In this document: positions 53,263 through 60,731 of the stretch, piece by piece | Numbering within the stretch: position 1 is the first letter of the stretch | Layout of the letters: each line of letters starts with the position of its first letter | Assembly: GCA_964421815.1 (NCBI GenBank) | Contig: CAYQYT010000009.1 | Span: forward strand, 11,176 to 75,175 | Direction: 5' to 3' | Origin: DTU089 sp964421815 | GTDB taxonomy: Bacteria > Bacillota > Clostridia > Oscillospirales > Acutalibacteraceae | Length of the DNA stretch: 64,000 nt | Made by a program: the position numbers and the translations under genes | The notes under the pieces: generated by a model | The model's input: the letters and a program-made list of their open reading frames with translations, nothing else | The model's database searches: none | Told to the model about the DNA's origin: nothing

Positions 53263-53337
53263 GCTGGTGTGGCTCAATGGCAGAGCAGCTCATTCGTAAT
53301 GAGCAGGTTGCAGGTTCGATTCCCGTCACCAGCTCCA
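53263..53337 (+). tRNA. tRNA-Thr (anticodon CGT), intact copy inside the island
   Basis: 75 nt with acceptor GCTGGTG/CACCAGC, D stem GCTC/GAGC, anticodon stem GCTCA/TGAGC with loop TTCGTAA (anticodon CGT), T arm GCAGG-TTCGATT-CCCGT (one A-C mismatch and one G-U) and encoded CCA. It differs from the split tRNA in the acceptor and T stems, so it is not a simple duplicate. A strong terminator follows. It would replace the tRNA lost by the insertion. Confidence 0.9.
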
Positions 53338-53342
53338 TAAAA

Positions 53343-53388
53343 ACAGAGTGTTCACAATTAAGTGAACACTCTGTTTTTATTTTTTTGC
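53343..53388 (+). terminator. Intrinsic terminator after tRNA-Thr
   Basis: ACAGAGTGTTCAC (53343-53355) pairs with GTGAACACTCTGT (53362-53374), followed by TTTTATTTTTTTG. Confidence 0.92.
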
Positions 53389-53477
53389 GTTTATGTTAGT
53401 GTAGAAAATTGCGTATTTTAACAACAAAACAGATTTGTGTTTTAATAAAACAAAATTTTCTAAGATGATGTTTATAA

Positions 53478-54215
53478 TTAGTCATACACTCCATTTCCTC
53501 GGCAACAACGCTTGAACTTCTTGCCACTTCCACAAGGACATAGATCATTTGCTCCAATTTTTTGTTCTTTACGAATAGGTGTATTTATACTCTCAATATT
53601 TTGTGCCGGCAGATGTGTTACTTTCCATTTATCCAAAAACTTCTTAAATTCAGGCTTCACATCATAATATTGCTTGCTACGTTCAAATGCTATGTCAGCT
53701 GCTACTTTTGGTAGAGAAAAATGAAGTTCCATATTGTCATCAATATGCATTAAATTAACTAGACACTGTGCATACGCATTGGCATCAATTTCTATTTCCT
53801 GAACAACATTTGCAACCTCTGTGGTAGCGTCTGTATTACGTATATAGTTATTAAAGCCCTTTCGCCATAGCTCTATTGTTAATACATCATCATTATGCTT
53901 TTGATTATTATCATAAAGGAAGATGGAATACAACTGATGAATGTGCCGTAATTCATGAAATATAAAAAACTCTAAATCATCACGATGTTCATCGATTCTT
54001 TGTATAAACCATTGTTTGTTAAAGCAAATTGATTTTATATTACTTTCAGCAGCATTGTTGAATGAAGGAAATCGTTCAGATGGACAATCCTCAAAATAAT
54101 ACTCAATTGTATCAGGAAGCAATAAAAACTGTCGTGCAAAAGAAACACAATCCGTAATTATACGCAAATTATTCACATCAACAAATTCCACACAACTCCC
54201 CCTATCACCAATCAT
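53478..54215 (-). CDS. Putative HExxH zinc metallopeptidase with C-terminal SEC-C motif
   Basis: A 245-residue protein. FFIFHELRHIHQLY (His87-Glu88-x-x-His91) is a zincin HExxH motif, and 'VQEIEIDANAYAQC' about 55 residues later offers a third ligand, as in other E/D-A-x-AYA zincins. The C-terminus LCPCGSGKKFKRCCR is a SEC-C zinc motif, seen on many accessory proteins as a targeting or binding tag. The ATG at 54215 overlaps the upstream gene by 11 nt; a GTG at 54191 with GGGGGAG 5 nt upstream is an alternative. Biological role is unknown. Confidence 0.65.
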   Translation of the reverse strand: MIGDRGSCVEFVDVNNLRIITDCVSFARQFLLLPDTIEYYFEDCPSERFPSFNNAAESNIKSICFNKQWFIQRIDEHRDDLEFFIFHELRHIHQLYSIFLYDNNQKHNDDVLTIELWRKGFNNYIRNTDATTEVANVVQEIEIDANAYAQCLVNLMHIDDNMELHFSLPKVAADIAFERSKQYYDVKPEFKKFLDKWKVTHLPAQNIESINTPIRKEQKIGANDLCPCGSGKKFKRCCRGNGVYD

Positions 54216-56145
54216 TTTTTATAACATACTCAGTATCACCTGAGTGAAGATAACGAGTTCCTCCATATTCCTCATAATAAAATGTTTCATAAGATGACAA
54301 ATCTCTAAAATCTACAGAACCATCGCAATTATTTATACTTATGCACTCGCCATTATATTCGAGTTCAAAATCAAAAGTATCATTCTCTTCTTCTATTATC
54401 TTTTCTATAGTCCTACAGTTGTCCATTATTTCTATTAGTAACTGTTCATCTTTGGTGTCAGATTTTCTATATTCTTCAAACTTGGACATTTTCACATCAA
54501 ACGACCACATCAAAGAATCATCATAACCCATAAATTTTTCATAAGAAAAGTCAATTACTACATCGTCATCTATTCTACTTTCTATTTTTTGTTCAAGTAT
54601 AGTAGTAATTCCTTGGATACTATTCTCTATACTCCTTTTTCTTAAGTTTTCTTTTATAGTTGGAATTAACATTACGAGAATTACTAAAGCAATTATTATA
54701 CAACCAATAACTGTATTCTTTATAAATTTGCTTTGTTTTTCTGCTTCATTTTTTTTGCGTTGGGCTTCATCCTCAAGTCTCTTTTTAGTAATATTTTCTG
54801 AAAGTTCTTTTCGCACTTTTTCCAAAGCTAAAAACAATTCTTGTGTTAAGTAACTATCATATTCTTCTTTACTATTTATATGTCCTGCGTTAGGTAAAAG
54901 ATCTAAAATTCTTTCAAAAAGCTCTTTATGACCACATTGTTCAACAAGATTATTCCACACATTATTGGACACGACCTGTTCTACAATGGCAAGAGATAAA
55001 CTTTGAGATGTTTTTTCTCCAGCGATAATCTCGTCATCAGATAAATTATTAAAAAATCTAGAACCATAATTTGTATTGCTTAATGCTTTTACAATATTGG
55101 AATATTCATTCACCACAGCGTCGGCATAACAAACAGTATGTTGAAATAAAACATCATCAACATTCCTATTCGTATATTGAGCTAAAAGCGTAGCACTGTG
55201 AACATTTGGAAAAGAAAATTTAGGATAACTCACTTCGCCTACGGACTCACTCAAAAATTCTAGTATTTTTTTGCCTTGTTTAAAAGATTGTGCTGTTTGA
55301 AAAGAAGCATAATCTAACAAGTCATATTTCATTGTTTGCATATATACAGCTATATTAAAGGGACAAGCAACAAAAGCACTTTCAATAATAGCTTTTTTAT
55401 TATCAGACAAATCAAGATTTTTCAACAAATCGTTAGAGCGTTCAAGATTAATATAATCTAAAGCTGCTTTATCAAATTTTCCTACTCTGATAAGGTCAGA
55501 AACATATCTGTCCAACAATTCATACGAAAAATATGTAAACACTGTATACATTGCAGGGATAACATTATTTAATATATAAGATTTTTCTTTTTGGTCATAT
55601 GATTCTGCAACCTTGTCTAACTCTGCAATTTCTTTGTTATATATTTTCAGAGCTTCTTGCTCCTGTTTAGTTTGCTTAGATGCATCCATATAGGCATAAA
55701 TCATATGATTTACAAAACTACCTGACAAAATACCAAAATCTAATCCGGTTACACTTGAATCTTTTTTATATATAGCATCTTGTACGCCTGAACTATATAC
55801 TTCTAATTTTTCTTTTTCTATCGAGAGAATTTGTCGAAGTACTTTTTTCTTAGTATCTAAAAATAATTTGTATCCTTTATTGTCTTGTAAATAGTCATTT
55901 GCTGTTTTGTCATAAATTTCGTTATTCAATAACTTGCTGATGAATTTAGACGCTTGTTCATTGATTACCGAAAGCATAAAATCATCATTTTCAATCATAG
56001 CTACATCAATGCTAATTAGCTTATTGAATGCTGATACCAAATTATTTCTTGTTTCATTTGTAAAGTCAACCAAGCCCACATATGTAATAACGTCTTTAGG
56101 TATAGTGTATTCTTTATGCAAAAATTTTACAGTTAAATTTCCCAT
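54205..56145 (-). CDS. Large coiled-coil, single-pass membrane protein of unknown function
   Basis: A 646-residue AT-rich gene; start ATG 56145 with GGAGG 7 nt upstream (a longer frame starts at 56190). Residues 1-430 are mostly helical and unrecognised. A charged coiled coil (about 440-475, KRLEDEAQRKKNEAEKQ) leads into one membrane helix (about 477-497) and a ~145-residue acidic tail that could lie outside the cell. It is co-translated with the HExxH/SEC-C protein, so the two probably work together. No homologous family comes to mind. Confidence 0.6.
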   Translation of the reverse strand: MGNLTVKFLHKEYTIPKDVITYVGLVDFTNETRNNLVSAFNKLISIDVAMIENDDFMLSVINEQASKFISKLLNNEIYDKTANDYLQDNKGYKLFLDTKKKVLRQILSIEKEKLEVYSSGVQDAIYKKDSSVTGLDFGILSGSFVNHMIYAYMDASKQTKQEQEALKIYNKEIAELDKVAESYDQKEKSYILNNVIPAMYTVFTYFSYELLDRYVSDLIRVGKFDKAALDYINLERSNDLLKNLDLSDNKKAIIESAFVACPFNIAVYMQTMKYDLLDYASFQTAQSFKQGKKILEFLSESVGEVSYPKFSFPNVHSATLLAQYTNRNVDDVLFQHTVCYADAVVNEYSNIVKALSNTNYGSRFFNNLSDDEIIAGEKTSQSLSLAIVEQVVSNNVWNNLVEQCGHKELFERILDLLPNAGHINSKEEYDSYLTQELFLALEKVRKELSENITKKRLEDEAQRKKNEAEKQSKFIKNTVIGCIIIALVILVMLIPTIKENLRKRSIENSIQGITTILEQKIESRIDDDVVIDFSYEKFMGYDDSLMWSFDVKMSKFEEYRKSDTKDEQLLIEIMDNCRTIEKIIEEENDTFDFELEYNGECISINNCDGSVDFRDLSSYETFYYEEYGGTRYLHSGDTEYVIKNDW

Positions 56146-56190
56146 ACCATTACCTCCACCATTTATTAGTTTCTTAAAACCAGACCACAT

Positions 56191-56483
56191 ATGTTTATAT
56201 CATATCACATATTTACATAAATTTCCATCAAAAAATAAATTCACGTATTAGTAACAAAGCAAATTGGTTTCATAATTGGGTTAACCACAGTCATAATCCC
56301 GTCCGATTTTGGTGGCAGGAATAAGTGTTGGCGCCGTAACGGCACTCAACACGGCTCACAACAGACGGCGATGCCGACTGTATAAAGGATTGTGACACGT
56401 TCGACTGTGACGCCGTAAAAAAACTACATAGCGCCGTAAAAAAGGTAAAATCAACTTAAACGCGAGTAAATCAAGGTTTGTAA
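56191..56483. other. Degenerate intergenic DNA left of the recombinase remnant
   Basis: No gene is seen. The right half is less AT-rich than the neighbouring genes and holds repeated GCCGTAA words (near 56333, 56412 and 56433), two of them as (A/C)GCCGTAAAAAA. It reads like decayed coding sequence of the serine recombinase or its neighbour. Confidence 0.4.
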
Positions 56484-56744
56484 CGACGCCATGAACCGAT
56501 TATCACCAAGGAAACATGGGATTTGGCTCACGATATTATGAAGAACCGAAGACGAGAAACCAAGCATGGTGAAACTCATATGTTTGCAGGGTTGGTAAAA
56601 TGCGAGGGTTGCGGTTCGGCTTTGAATGTATCATACAATGCAAAGAAAGGTAAGTTCACAGGCTTCTCCTGTTGGGTTTATAAAAACTATGGCAAGGACA
56701 GATGCACCTCTCACGCCATCGGCTACAAAACACTCTGCCTATAA
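56484..56744 (+). pseudogene. Serine recombinase remnant (zinc-ribbon region)
   Basis: The frame reads 'HEPIITKETWDLAHDIMKNR' then MFAGLVKCEGCGSALNVSY and a GFSCWVYKNYGKDRCTSHAI stretch, the region between the catalytic domain and zinc ribbon of large serine recombinases (CxxC...C...C). The catalytic N-terminal domain is absent and the true C-terminal coiled coil is lost. An in-frame TAA at 56481 just upstream, where VxDAHEP would be expected in another frame, points to a small deletion. It is likely what is left of the integrase that built the island. Confidence 0.75.
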
Positions 56745-56750
56745 CAAATG

Positions 56751-56788
56751 AATCCGTTTAACAGACTTATCTGCTAAACGGATTTTTC
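56751..56788. terminator. Bidirectional intrinsic terminator
   Basis: AATCCGTTTA(a)CAGA (56751-56765) pairs with TCTG(c)TAAACGGATT (56769-56783), followed by TTTC ATTTT. It lies between the remnant and the convergent fic gene. Confidence 0.75.
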
Positions 56789-56799
56789 ATTTTATAGTT

Positions 56800-57507
56800 T
56801 TACTCTATATATTCGTGCTTAGTTGGTTCGTAATCACCATTATCGTATTTGTTATATTTTTCGGTTTTGTTATCTTGTGTTTCTTCTGCAGAATATTCAA
56901 CGGGTTCGGTGCAGATAGCATCACACAAGATAGTTTCTAAATCTTCATATTCAGAATATTCGCCAAGACTTGCAAGGACGAAAGAGTTACGTACATAGCC
57001 TGCATTAGCAGATATAAGCTCCTGGTCAAAGTAATATCCGTAATGCTCAACAAAAAATGTGATTAACATTACAACAGTTCTTGTATTACCTTCTCTGAAA
57101 GGATGAACCTGCCATATAGCAGGAAACAATCTTGCAACATTTTTTGCAAATTCGTCTTTCGGTAACTTAGCCCAATCAACTGCATTGATGTTTTTCCAAG
57201 TAATTTCTAAATCCTTTTCAATATCTTCATTGTTGGAGTACCAAACACTTTTACCTGCAAGGATTTTTTCTCTTTTTTGAATATTGATTTTTCTGTACTG
57301 CCCTGCCCATTCATAAACATCGCCAAACAGTTCCTTGTGAATATAACAAATGCCGTTAGATGAAAAATCAGAAAAACCGTTTTCATACAACAACATCATA
57401 TTAGCTCTGGAAAGTTCTGCTTCGGCAACATCCAATTCGGTTTCGTCTGTAATTCCGAGAAGATTTTTCAGAACCTTGCTATTTTCAATTAAATATAAAT
57501 CATTCAT
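56800..57507 (-). CDS. Fic-domain AMPylase toxin
   Basis: A 235-residue Fic/DOC protein. The catalytic loop WQVHPFREGNTRTVV (consensus HPFx[D/E]GNxR) is present with the catalytic His, preceded by the 'IHKELFGDVYEWAGQYRKINI' segment. Fic enzymes transfer AMP from ATP to a Tyr/Ser/Thr of a target protein. No inhibitory S/TxxxE[G/N] helix is fused; it is probably on the small protein encoded 2 nt upstream (class I arrangement). Confidence 0.88.
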   Translation of the reverse strand: MNDLYLIENSKVLKNLLGITDETELDVAEAELSRANMMLLYENGFSDFSSNGICYIHKELFGDVYEWAGQYRKINIQKREKILAGKSVWYSNNEDIEKDLEITWKNINAVDWAKLPKDEFAKNVARLFPAIWQVHPFREGNTRTVVMLITFFVEHYGYYFDQELISANAGYVRNSFVLASLGEYSEYEDLETILCDAICTEPVEYSAEETQDNKTEKYNKYDNGDYEPTKHEYIE

Positions 57508-57509
57508 AA

Positions 57510-57689
57510 TTATACTTTTTTATGTGCAGCGATAAGTGCCGCCTTCATTTGCAAACCGGTAATTTCACCTTTTGCCCATTTATCAGATAACTCTCGTGCA
57601 TAATCAGAAACAGGAGCGCCCTCAATTTTATTAAGAGCATCAGCAACTTTAATTGCATTCATTCTTTTTTTATATTGCTTTGGTGACAT
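57510..57689 (-). CDS. VbhA-like antitoxin of the Fic protein
   Basis: A 59-residue protein starting MSPKQYKKRMNAIKVADALN. 'NKIEGAPVSDYARELSDKWAKGEITGLQMKAAL' (in part) matches the antitoxin VbhA pattern, with IEG supplying the inhibitory Glu that blocks the Fic active site; the usual Ser/Thr four residues before the Glu is Leu here. GGGAGG lies 7 nt upstream of the ATG. The stop is 2 nt from the fic start, so expression is coupled and antitoxin is made first. Confidence 0.75.
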   Translation of the reverse strand: MSPKQYKKRMNAIKVADALNKIEGAPVSDYARELSDKWAKGEITGLQMKAALIAAHKKV

Positions 57690-57781
57690 TTTATCGCCTC
57701 CCTTTTGTATTATTTTATCATAAAACCAAACGAATTACAACACTCATTATTTAAAAATAAAGTTATCCTTAACTACAACTA

Positions 57782-57815
57782 CAGGTCGCGTGTTCGAGTC
57801 ACGTTTCCAGCTCCA
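57782..57815 (+). pseudogene. 3' part of the split tRNA-Thr(CGT) gene (right junction)
   Basis: CAGGTC (57782-57787, shared with the left break) followed by T arm GCGTG-TTCGAGT-CACGT, acceptor strand TTCCAGC and TCCA. TTCCAGC pairs perfectly with GCTGGAA of the 5' part at 53152. The 20 bases before CAGGTC (CCTTAACTACAACTA...) come from the element side of the junction. Confidence 0.85.
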
Positions 57816-57846
57816 AAAAACCTCGTTCAACAGAACGAGGTTTTTT
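57815..57846 (+). terminator. Original terminator of the split tRNA gene
   Basis: CCTCGTTC (57821-57828), AACA loop, GAACGAGG (57833-57840), then TTTTTT. Perfect 8-bp stem directly after the tRNA 3' end. Confidence 0.9.
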
Positions 57847-57890
57847 ACTTATTTACTATTAACTATTGCATTTCACTTTAACAAATAACT

Positions 57891-58637
57891 TTACCTAATA
57901 TGCTCCCAACCGCAATTATCAAGGATAAATTCATCAAGAGAATCAATATAATCTAAATCTTGGTCATAAAAACTCAAGTACACAATTTCCTTTGTTGCAT
58001 CATTAGTTGCTATTAAAACATTTTCTTTGGGAAAATCTGTCTCATATTCGCCTGTTGATAACATACGAAATGAATATCCGTCTATATCGGTAATCTGATC
58101 CTTGTTTGCTCTGTCATCAATTCTAAAAACATATTTTTCATCCAAAGACGTTTTATTTTGTAGATATTCATCTTCTGAATATTCGCAAACCAATACTTTT
58201 GACTCCCATTGAAAAACAAATTCAGAGCCCTCATAATGATAATATTCAAGCTTTTCAGGTTTCGATATTTCAGTTAGAGCAGGCATAAAAGCATTTGTAT
58301 TCTCAGCATACTGTTCTTGTAGCGCTTCGTTCTCATAACAGTTAATTCTCTCATACTTCTGAAAACCACAAAAGCCAACAAAACAAAATATAGAAGCTAT
58401 CAAAACAACAAAACACATTACCACTTTTGCCCAAGTCTTTTTCGCCTTAACAAGTATAATAACAAACAACAAAACAGCAATAATAGGTAAAACAAAAAAA
58501 GTAAAGATAATGCTATTAGTTAAAATCATACCATCCTTTACTAATTCTATCCCTTTAATAATTGCTATTATTGGTAAAATGCTTAATAACACAAGAGATA
58601 AAACACGATATATATCGAATCTTTTTTTATTGTTCAT
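57891..58637 (-). CDS. Membrane protein of unknown function
   Basis: A 248-residue AT-rich gene. Three membrane helices are visible in the first 95 residues ('VLSLVLLSILPIIAIIKGI', 'IIFTFFVLPIIAVLLFVIIL', 'VVMCFVVLIASIFCFVGFC'), followed by a ~150-residue soluble domain rich in Tyr, Glu and Asp. No family is recognised. It is the only gene between the tRNA right junction (57815) and a second, decayed junction-like sequence (58744-58781), so it may be cargo of an earlier insertion. Confidence 0.55.
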   Translation of the reverse strand: MNNKKRFDIYRVLSLVLLSILPIIAIIKGIELVKDGMILTNSIIFTFFVLPIIAVLLFVIILVKAKKTWAKVVMCFVVLIASIFCFVGFCGFQKYERINCYENEALQEQYAENTNAFMPALTEISKPEKLEYYHYEGSEFVFQWESKVLVCEYSEDEYLQNKTSLDEKYVFRIDDRANKDQITDIDGYSFRMLSTGEYETDFPKENVLIATNDATKEIVYLSFYDQDLDYIDSLDEFILDNCGWEHIR

Positions 58638-58743
58638 ACTGCACCTCTTTTTTCAATTTGGCTTTTCAAGTTACGTTAGAAGCTCCTATGAAAGCATTGT
58701 ATAATAAACGAAAACAAATTGCAACATTTCGTTTTTCGCACTC

Positions 58744-58781
58744 ACCCCTAACTGCAACCGCAGGTCACGTTTCCGGCTCCA
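58744..58781 (+). repeat. Degenerate second copy of the tRNA right junction
   Basis: CCCTAACTGCAACCGCAGGTC (58746-58766 region) matches CCTTAACTACAACTACAGGTC before 57787 at most positions, and ACGTTTCCGGCTCCA (58767-58781) matches the tRNA 3' end at 57801-57815 with one change (A to G). 11 nt of T arm (GCGTGTTCGAGT-like) are deleted. A terminator hairpin follows directly, as after a tRNA gene. Confidence 0.7.
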
Positions 58782-58815
58782 AGGGTTCCGAGTTCATTGC
58801 TTGGAACCCTTTTTA
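58781..58815 (+). terminator. Intrinsic terminator after the decayed tRNA end
   Basis: AAGGGTTCC (58781-58789) pairs with GGAACCCTT (58803-58811), then TTTA. Confidence 0.8.
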
Positions 58816-58829
58816 TATTTCAAATATTA

Positions 58830-58862
58830 AACGGGCAGTAAAAATGATTTTTACTGCCCGTT
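58830..58862 (-). terminator. Intrinsic terminator of typA
   Basis: AACGGGCAGTAAAAA (58830-58844) pairs with TTTTTACTGCCCGTT (58848-58862), a perfect 15-bp stem directly after the typA stop. Confidence 0.75.
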
Positions 58863-58871
58863 GCTTACTAT

Positions 58872-60695
58872 TTATTTATGACCGAATTGCTGTTTCATAC
58901 GTTTTTCCTTTGAAAGAACTTTCTTTCTTAAACGTATGCTTTCGGGGGTAACTTCAAGAAGTTCGTCGTCACCGATAAATTCCATGGACTGTTCAAGGGA
59001 AAGCACCGTGTGAGGAACAAGACGGAGTGCATCGTCACTACCGGATGCACGGGTATTTGTCATTTGTTTTTTCTTACAAACATTGCAAACAATGTCTTCA
59101 TTCTTTGCACATTCGCCCACAATCATACCCTCATAAACAGGCACACCGGGGCCTACAAACAGACGGCCTCTGTCCTGTGTATTAAAAAGTCCGTAACCCG
59201 TTGTTTCGCCTGTTTCGTGAACAACTATTGAACCTCTTTCACGCATTTGAATGTCGCCCTTGTATTCCTCATAGCCTGCAAAAAGGTTATTCATAATGCC
59301 GTTACCGTTGGTATCCGTCATAAATTCGGAACGGTAGCCGATAAGTCCTCTTGCGGGAATTTTGAATTCAATATGGGTTGAGCCCCCGTCACGAACATCC
59401 ATATTTTCAAGTTCACCCTTACGTGAGCCGATTTTCTCCATAACGGCGCCCACATAGCTGTCCGGCACCTCAACAATAAGAAGTTCCATTGGCTCCAAAA
59501 GTTCACCCTTGGGACCCCTTTTATAAATAACCTGGGGACGTGACACCTGAAATTCATAACCTTGACGGCGCATTGTTTCAATAAGAATTGAAAGGTGCAA
59601 TTCACCGCGACCGCTGACTTTGAATGAGTCGGTTGTGTCGGTTTCTTCAACACGCATACTTACGTTTGTTTCAACTTCCTTGAAAAGACGGGCACGAATA
59701 TTTCTTGATGTAACGAATTTACCCTCCTGCCCTGCAAAAGGACTGTCGTTAACCATAAAGTTCATTGAAATGGTGGGCTCATCAATTTCCACAAAGGGAA
59801 GTGCTTCGGGGTAATCCTTATCACAAGCGGTTTGACCTATATTAAGTTCCGCGATACCCGAAACTGCAACAAGGTCGCCCATTTTGGCTTCCTGACATTC
59901 AACACGGGAAAGCCCCTCGAATGTATATAACTTAACTATCTTTGCAGTTGTATGAACTCCCTCTTTGTCGCAAAGTACAACCTGTTGGCCGACTTTTACG
60001 GAACCCCGTTCAACTCTGCCCACACCGATTCTGCCAAGATAATCGTCATAATCAAGGCTTGAGAAAAGGAGTTGCAAGGGGCCGTTCATATCACCCTCGG
60101 GAGCATCAATATTTTCGAGAATGGAATCAAGGAGAGGACGCATATCCCCCTCACGTGCGTCCGCATCAAGAGAAGAATAACCGTCACGTCCGGAAGCAAA
60201 TACCACGGGGAATTCAATTTGGTCGTCATTGGCGCCGAGTTCAATGAACAAATCAAGAACCTCGTCAATAACCTCCATTGGTCTTGCACCGGGGCGATCA
60301 ATTTTGTTAATAACAACAATGGCTTTTTTGCCAAGGGCAAGAGCCTTTTTCAAAACAAAGCGTGTCTGCGGCATACAGCCCTCAAAAGCGTCAACAAGCA
60401 ACAGCACACCGTCAACCATCATCATTATACGCTCAACCTCACCGCCGAAGTCAGCGTGACCGGGAGTGTCAACAATGTTGATTTTTACACCCTTATAATG
60501 AATACCCGTGTTTTTTGAAAGGATTGTAATACCTCTTTCTCTTTCAAGGTCATTGGAGTCCATAACGCGTTCATCAACCTGCTCATTGGAACGGAAAATA
60601 CCGCTCTGGTGGAGGAGTTGGTCAACAAGGGTTGTTTTACCGTGGTCAACGTGAGCAATAATTGCTATATTTCTTATATCTTCTCTTTTATCCAC
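58872..60695 (-). CDS. typA: Translational GTPase TypA/BipA
   Basis: A 607-residue elongation-factor-like GTPase that binds the ribosome and aids 50S assembly and stress growth. G1 AHVDHGKT, G2 'RERGITILSKNTGI', G3 DTPGHADFGGEV, G4 NKIDRPGA are in the first 140 residues; a beta-barrel, an EF-G-like domain and a C-terminal BipA-specific region ('VCKKKQMTNTRASGSDDALRL') follow. Length is standard. It follows asnA by 36 nt on the same strand. Confidence 0.97.
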   Translation of the reverse strand: MDKREDIRNIAIIAHVDHGKTTLVDQLLHQSGIFRSNEQVDERVMDSNDLERERGITILSKNTGIHYKGVKINIVDTPGHADFGGEVERIMMMVDGVLLLVDAFEGCMPQTRFVLKKALALGKKAIVVINKIDRPGARPMEVIDEVLDLFIELGANDDQIEFPVVFASGRDGYSSLDADAREGDMRPLLDSILENIDAPEGDMNGPLQLLFSSLDYDDYLGRIGVGRVERGSVKVGQQVVLCDKEGVHTTAKIVKLYTFEGLSRVECQEAKMGDLVAVSGIAELNIGQTACDKDYPEALPFVEIDEPTISMNFMVNDSPFAGQEGKFVTSRNIRARLFKEVETNVSMRVEETDTTDSFKVSGRGELHLSILIETMRRQGYEFQVSRPQVIYKRGPKGELLEPMELLIVEVPDSYVGAVMEKIGSRKGELENMDVRDGGSTHIEFKIPARGLIGYRSEFMTDTNGNGIMNNLFAGYEEYKGDIQMRERGSIVVHETGETTGYGLFNTQDRGRLFVGPGVPVYEGMIVGECAKNEDIVCNVCKKKQMTNTRASGSDDALRLVPHTVLSLEQSMEFIGDDELLEVTPESIRLRKKVLSKEKRMKQQFGHK

Positions 60696-60731
60696 ATTTT
60701 CACCTTCAAATTGTCTTTAAAATCCTAAAAA

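Larger units (their letters stand above)
53194..57787. mobile_element. Genomic island inserted in tRNA-Thr(CGT)
   Basis: The segment between the two tRNA halves, bounded by the 6-bp direct repeat CAGGTC. It is visibly more AT-rich than the flanks (clearest in 54200-56200) and holds an intact tRNA-Thr(CGT), a two-gene unit (HExxH/SEC-C protein and a coiled-coil membrane protein), a serine recombinase remnant, and a Fic/VbhA-like pair. No intact integrase is present, so the element is probably immobile. Flanking genes (his operon left, typA right) are core genes. Confidence 0.75.

Noticed and set aside
53152..53337. Simple tandem tRNA-Thr pair
   Set aside because: The first copy has no T arm or acceptor 3' strand here; its exact complement lies at 57788-57815, so a split gene explains it better.
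56330..56450. CRISPR-like repeat from recurring GCCGTAA words
   Set aside because: The words are 7-13 nt, irregularly spaced and without uniform spacers; decayed coding DNA is more likely. No CRISPR array or cas gene is seen in the window.
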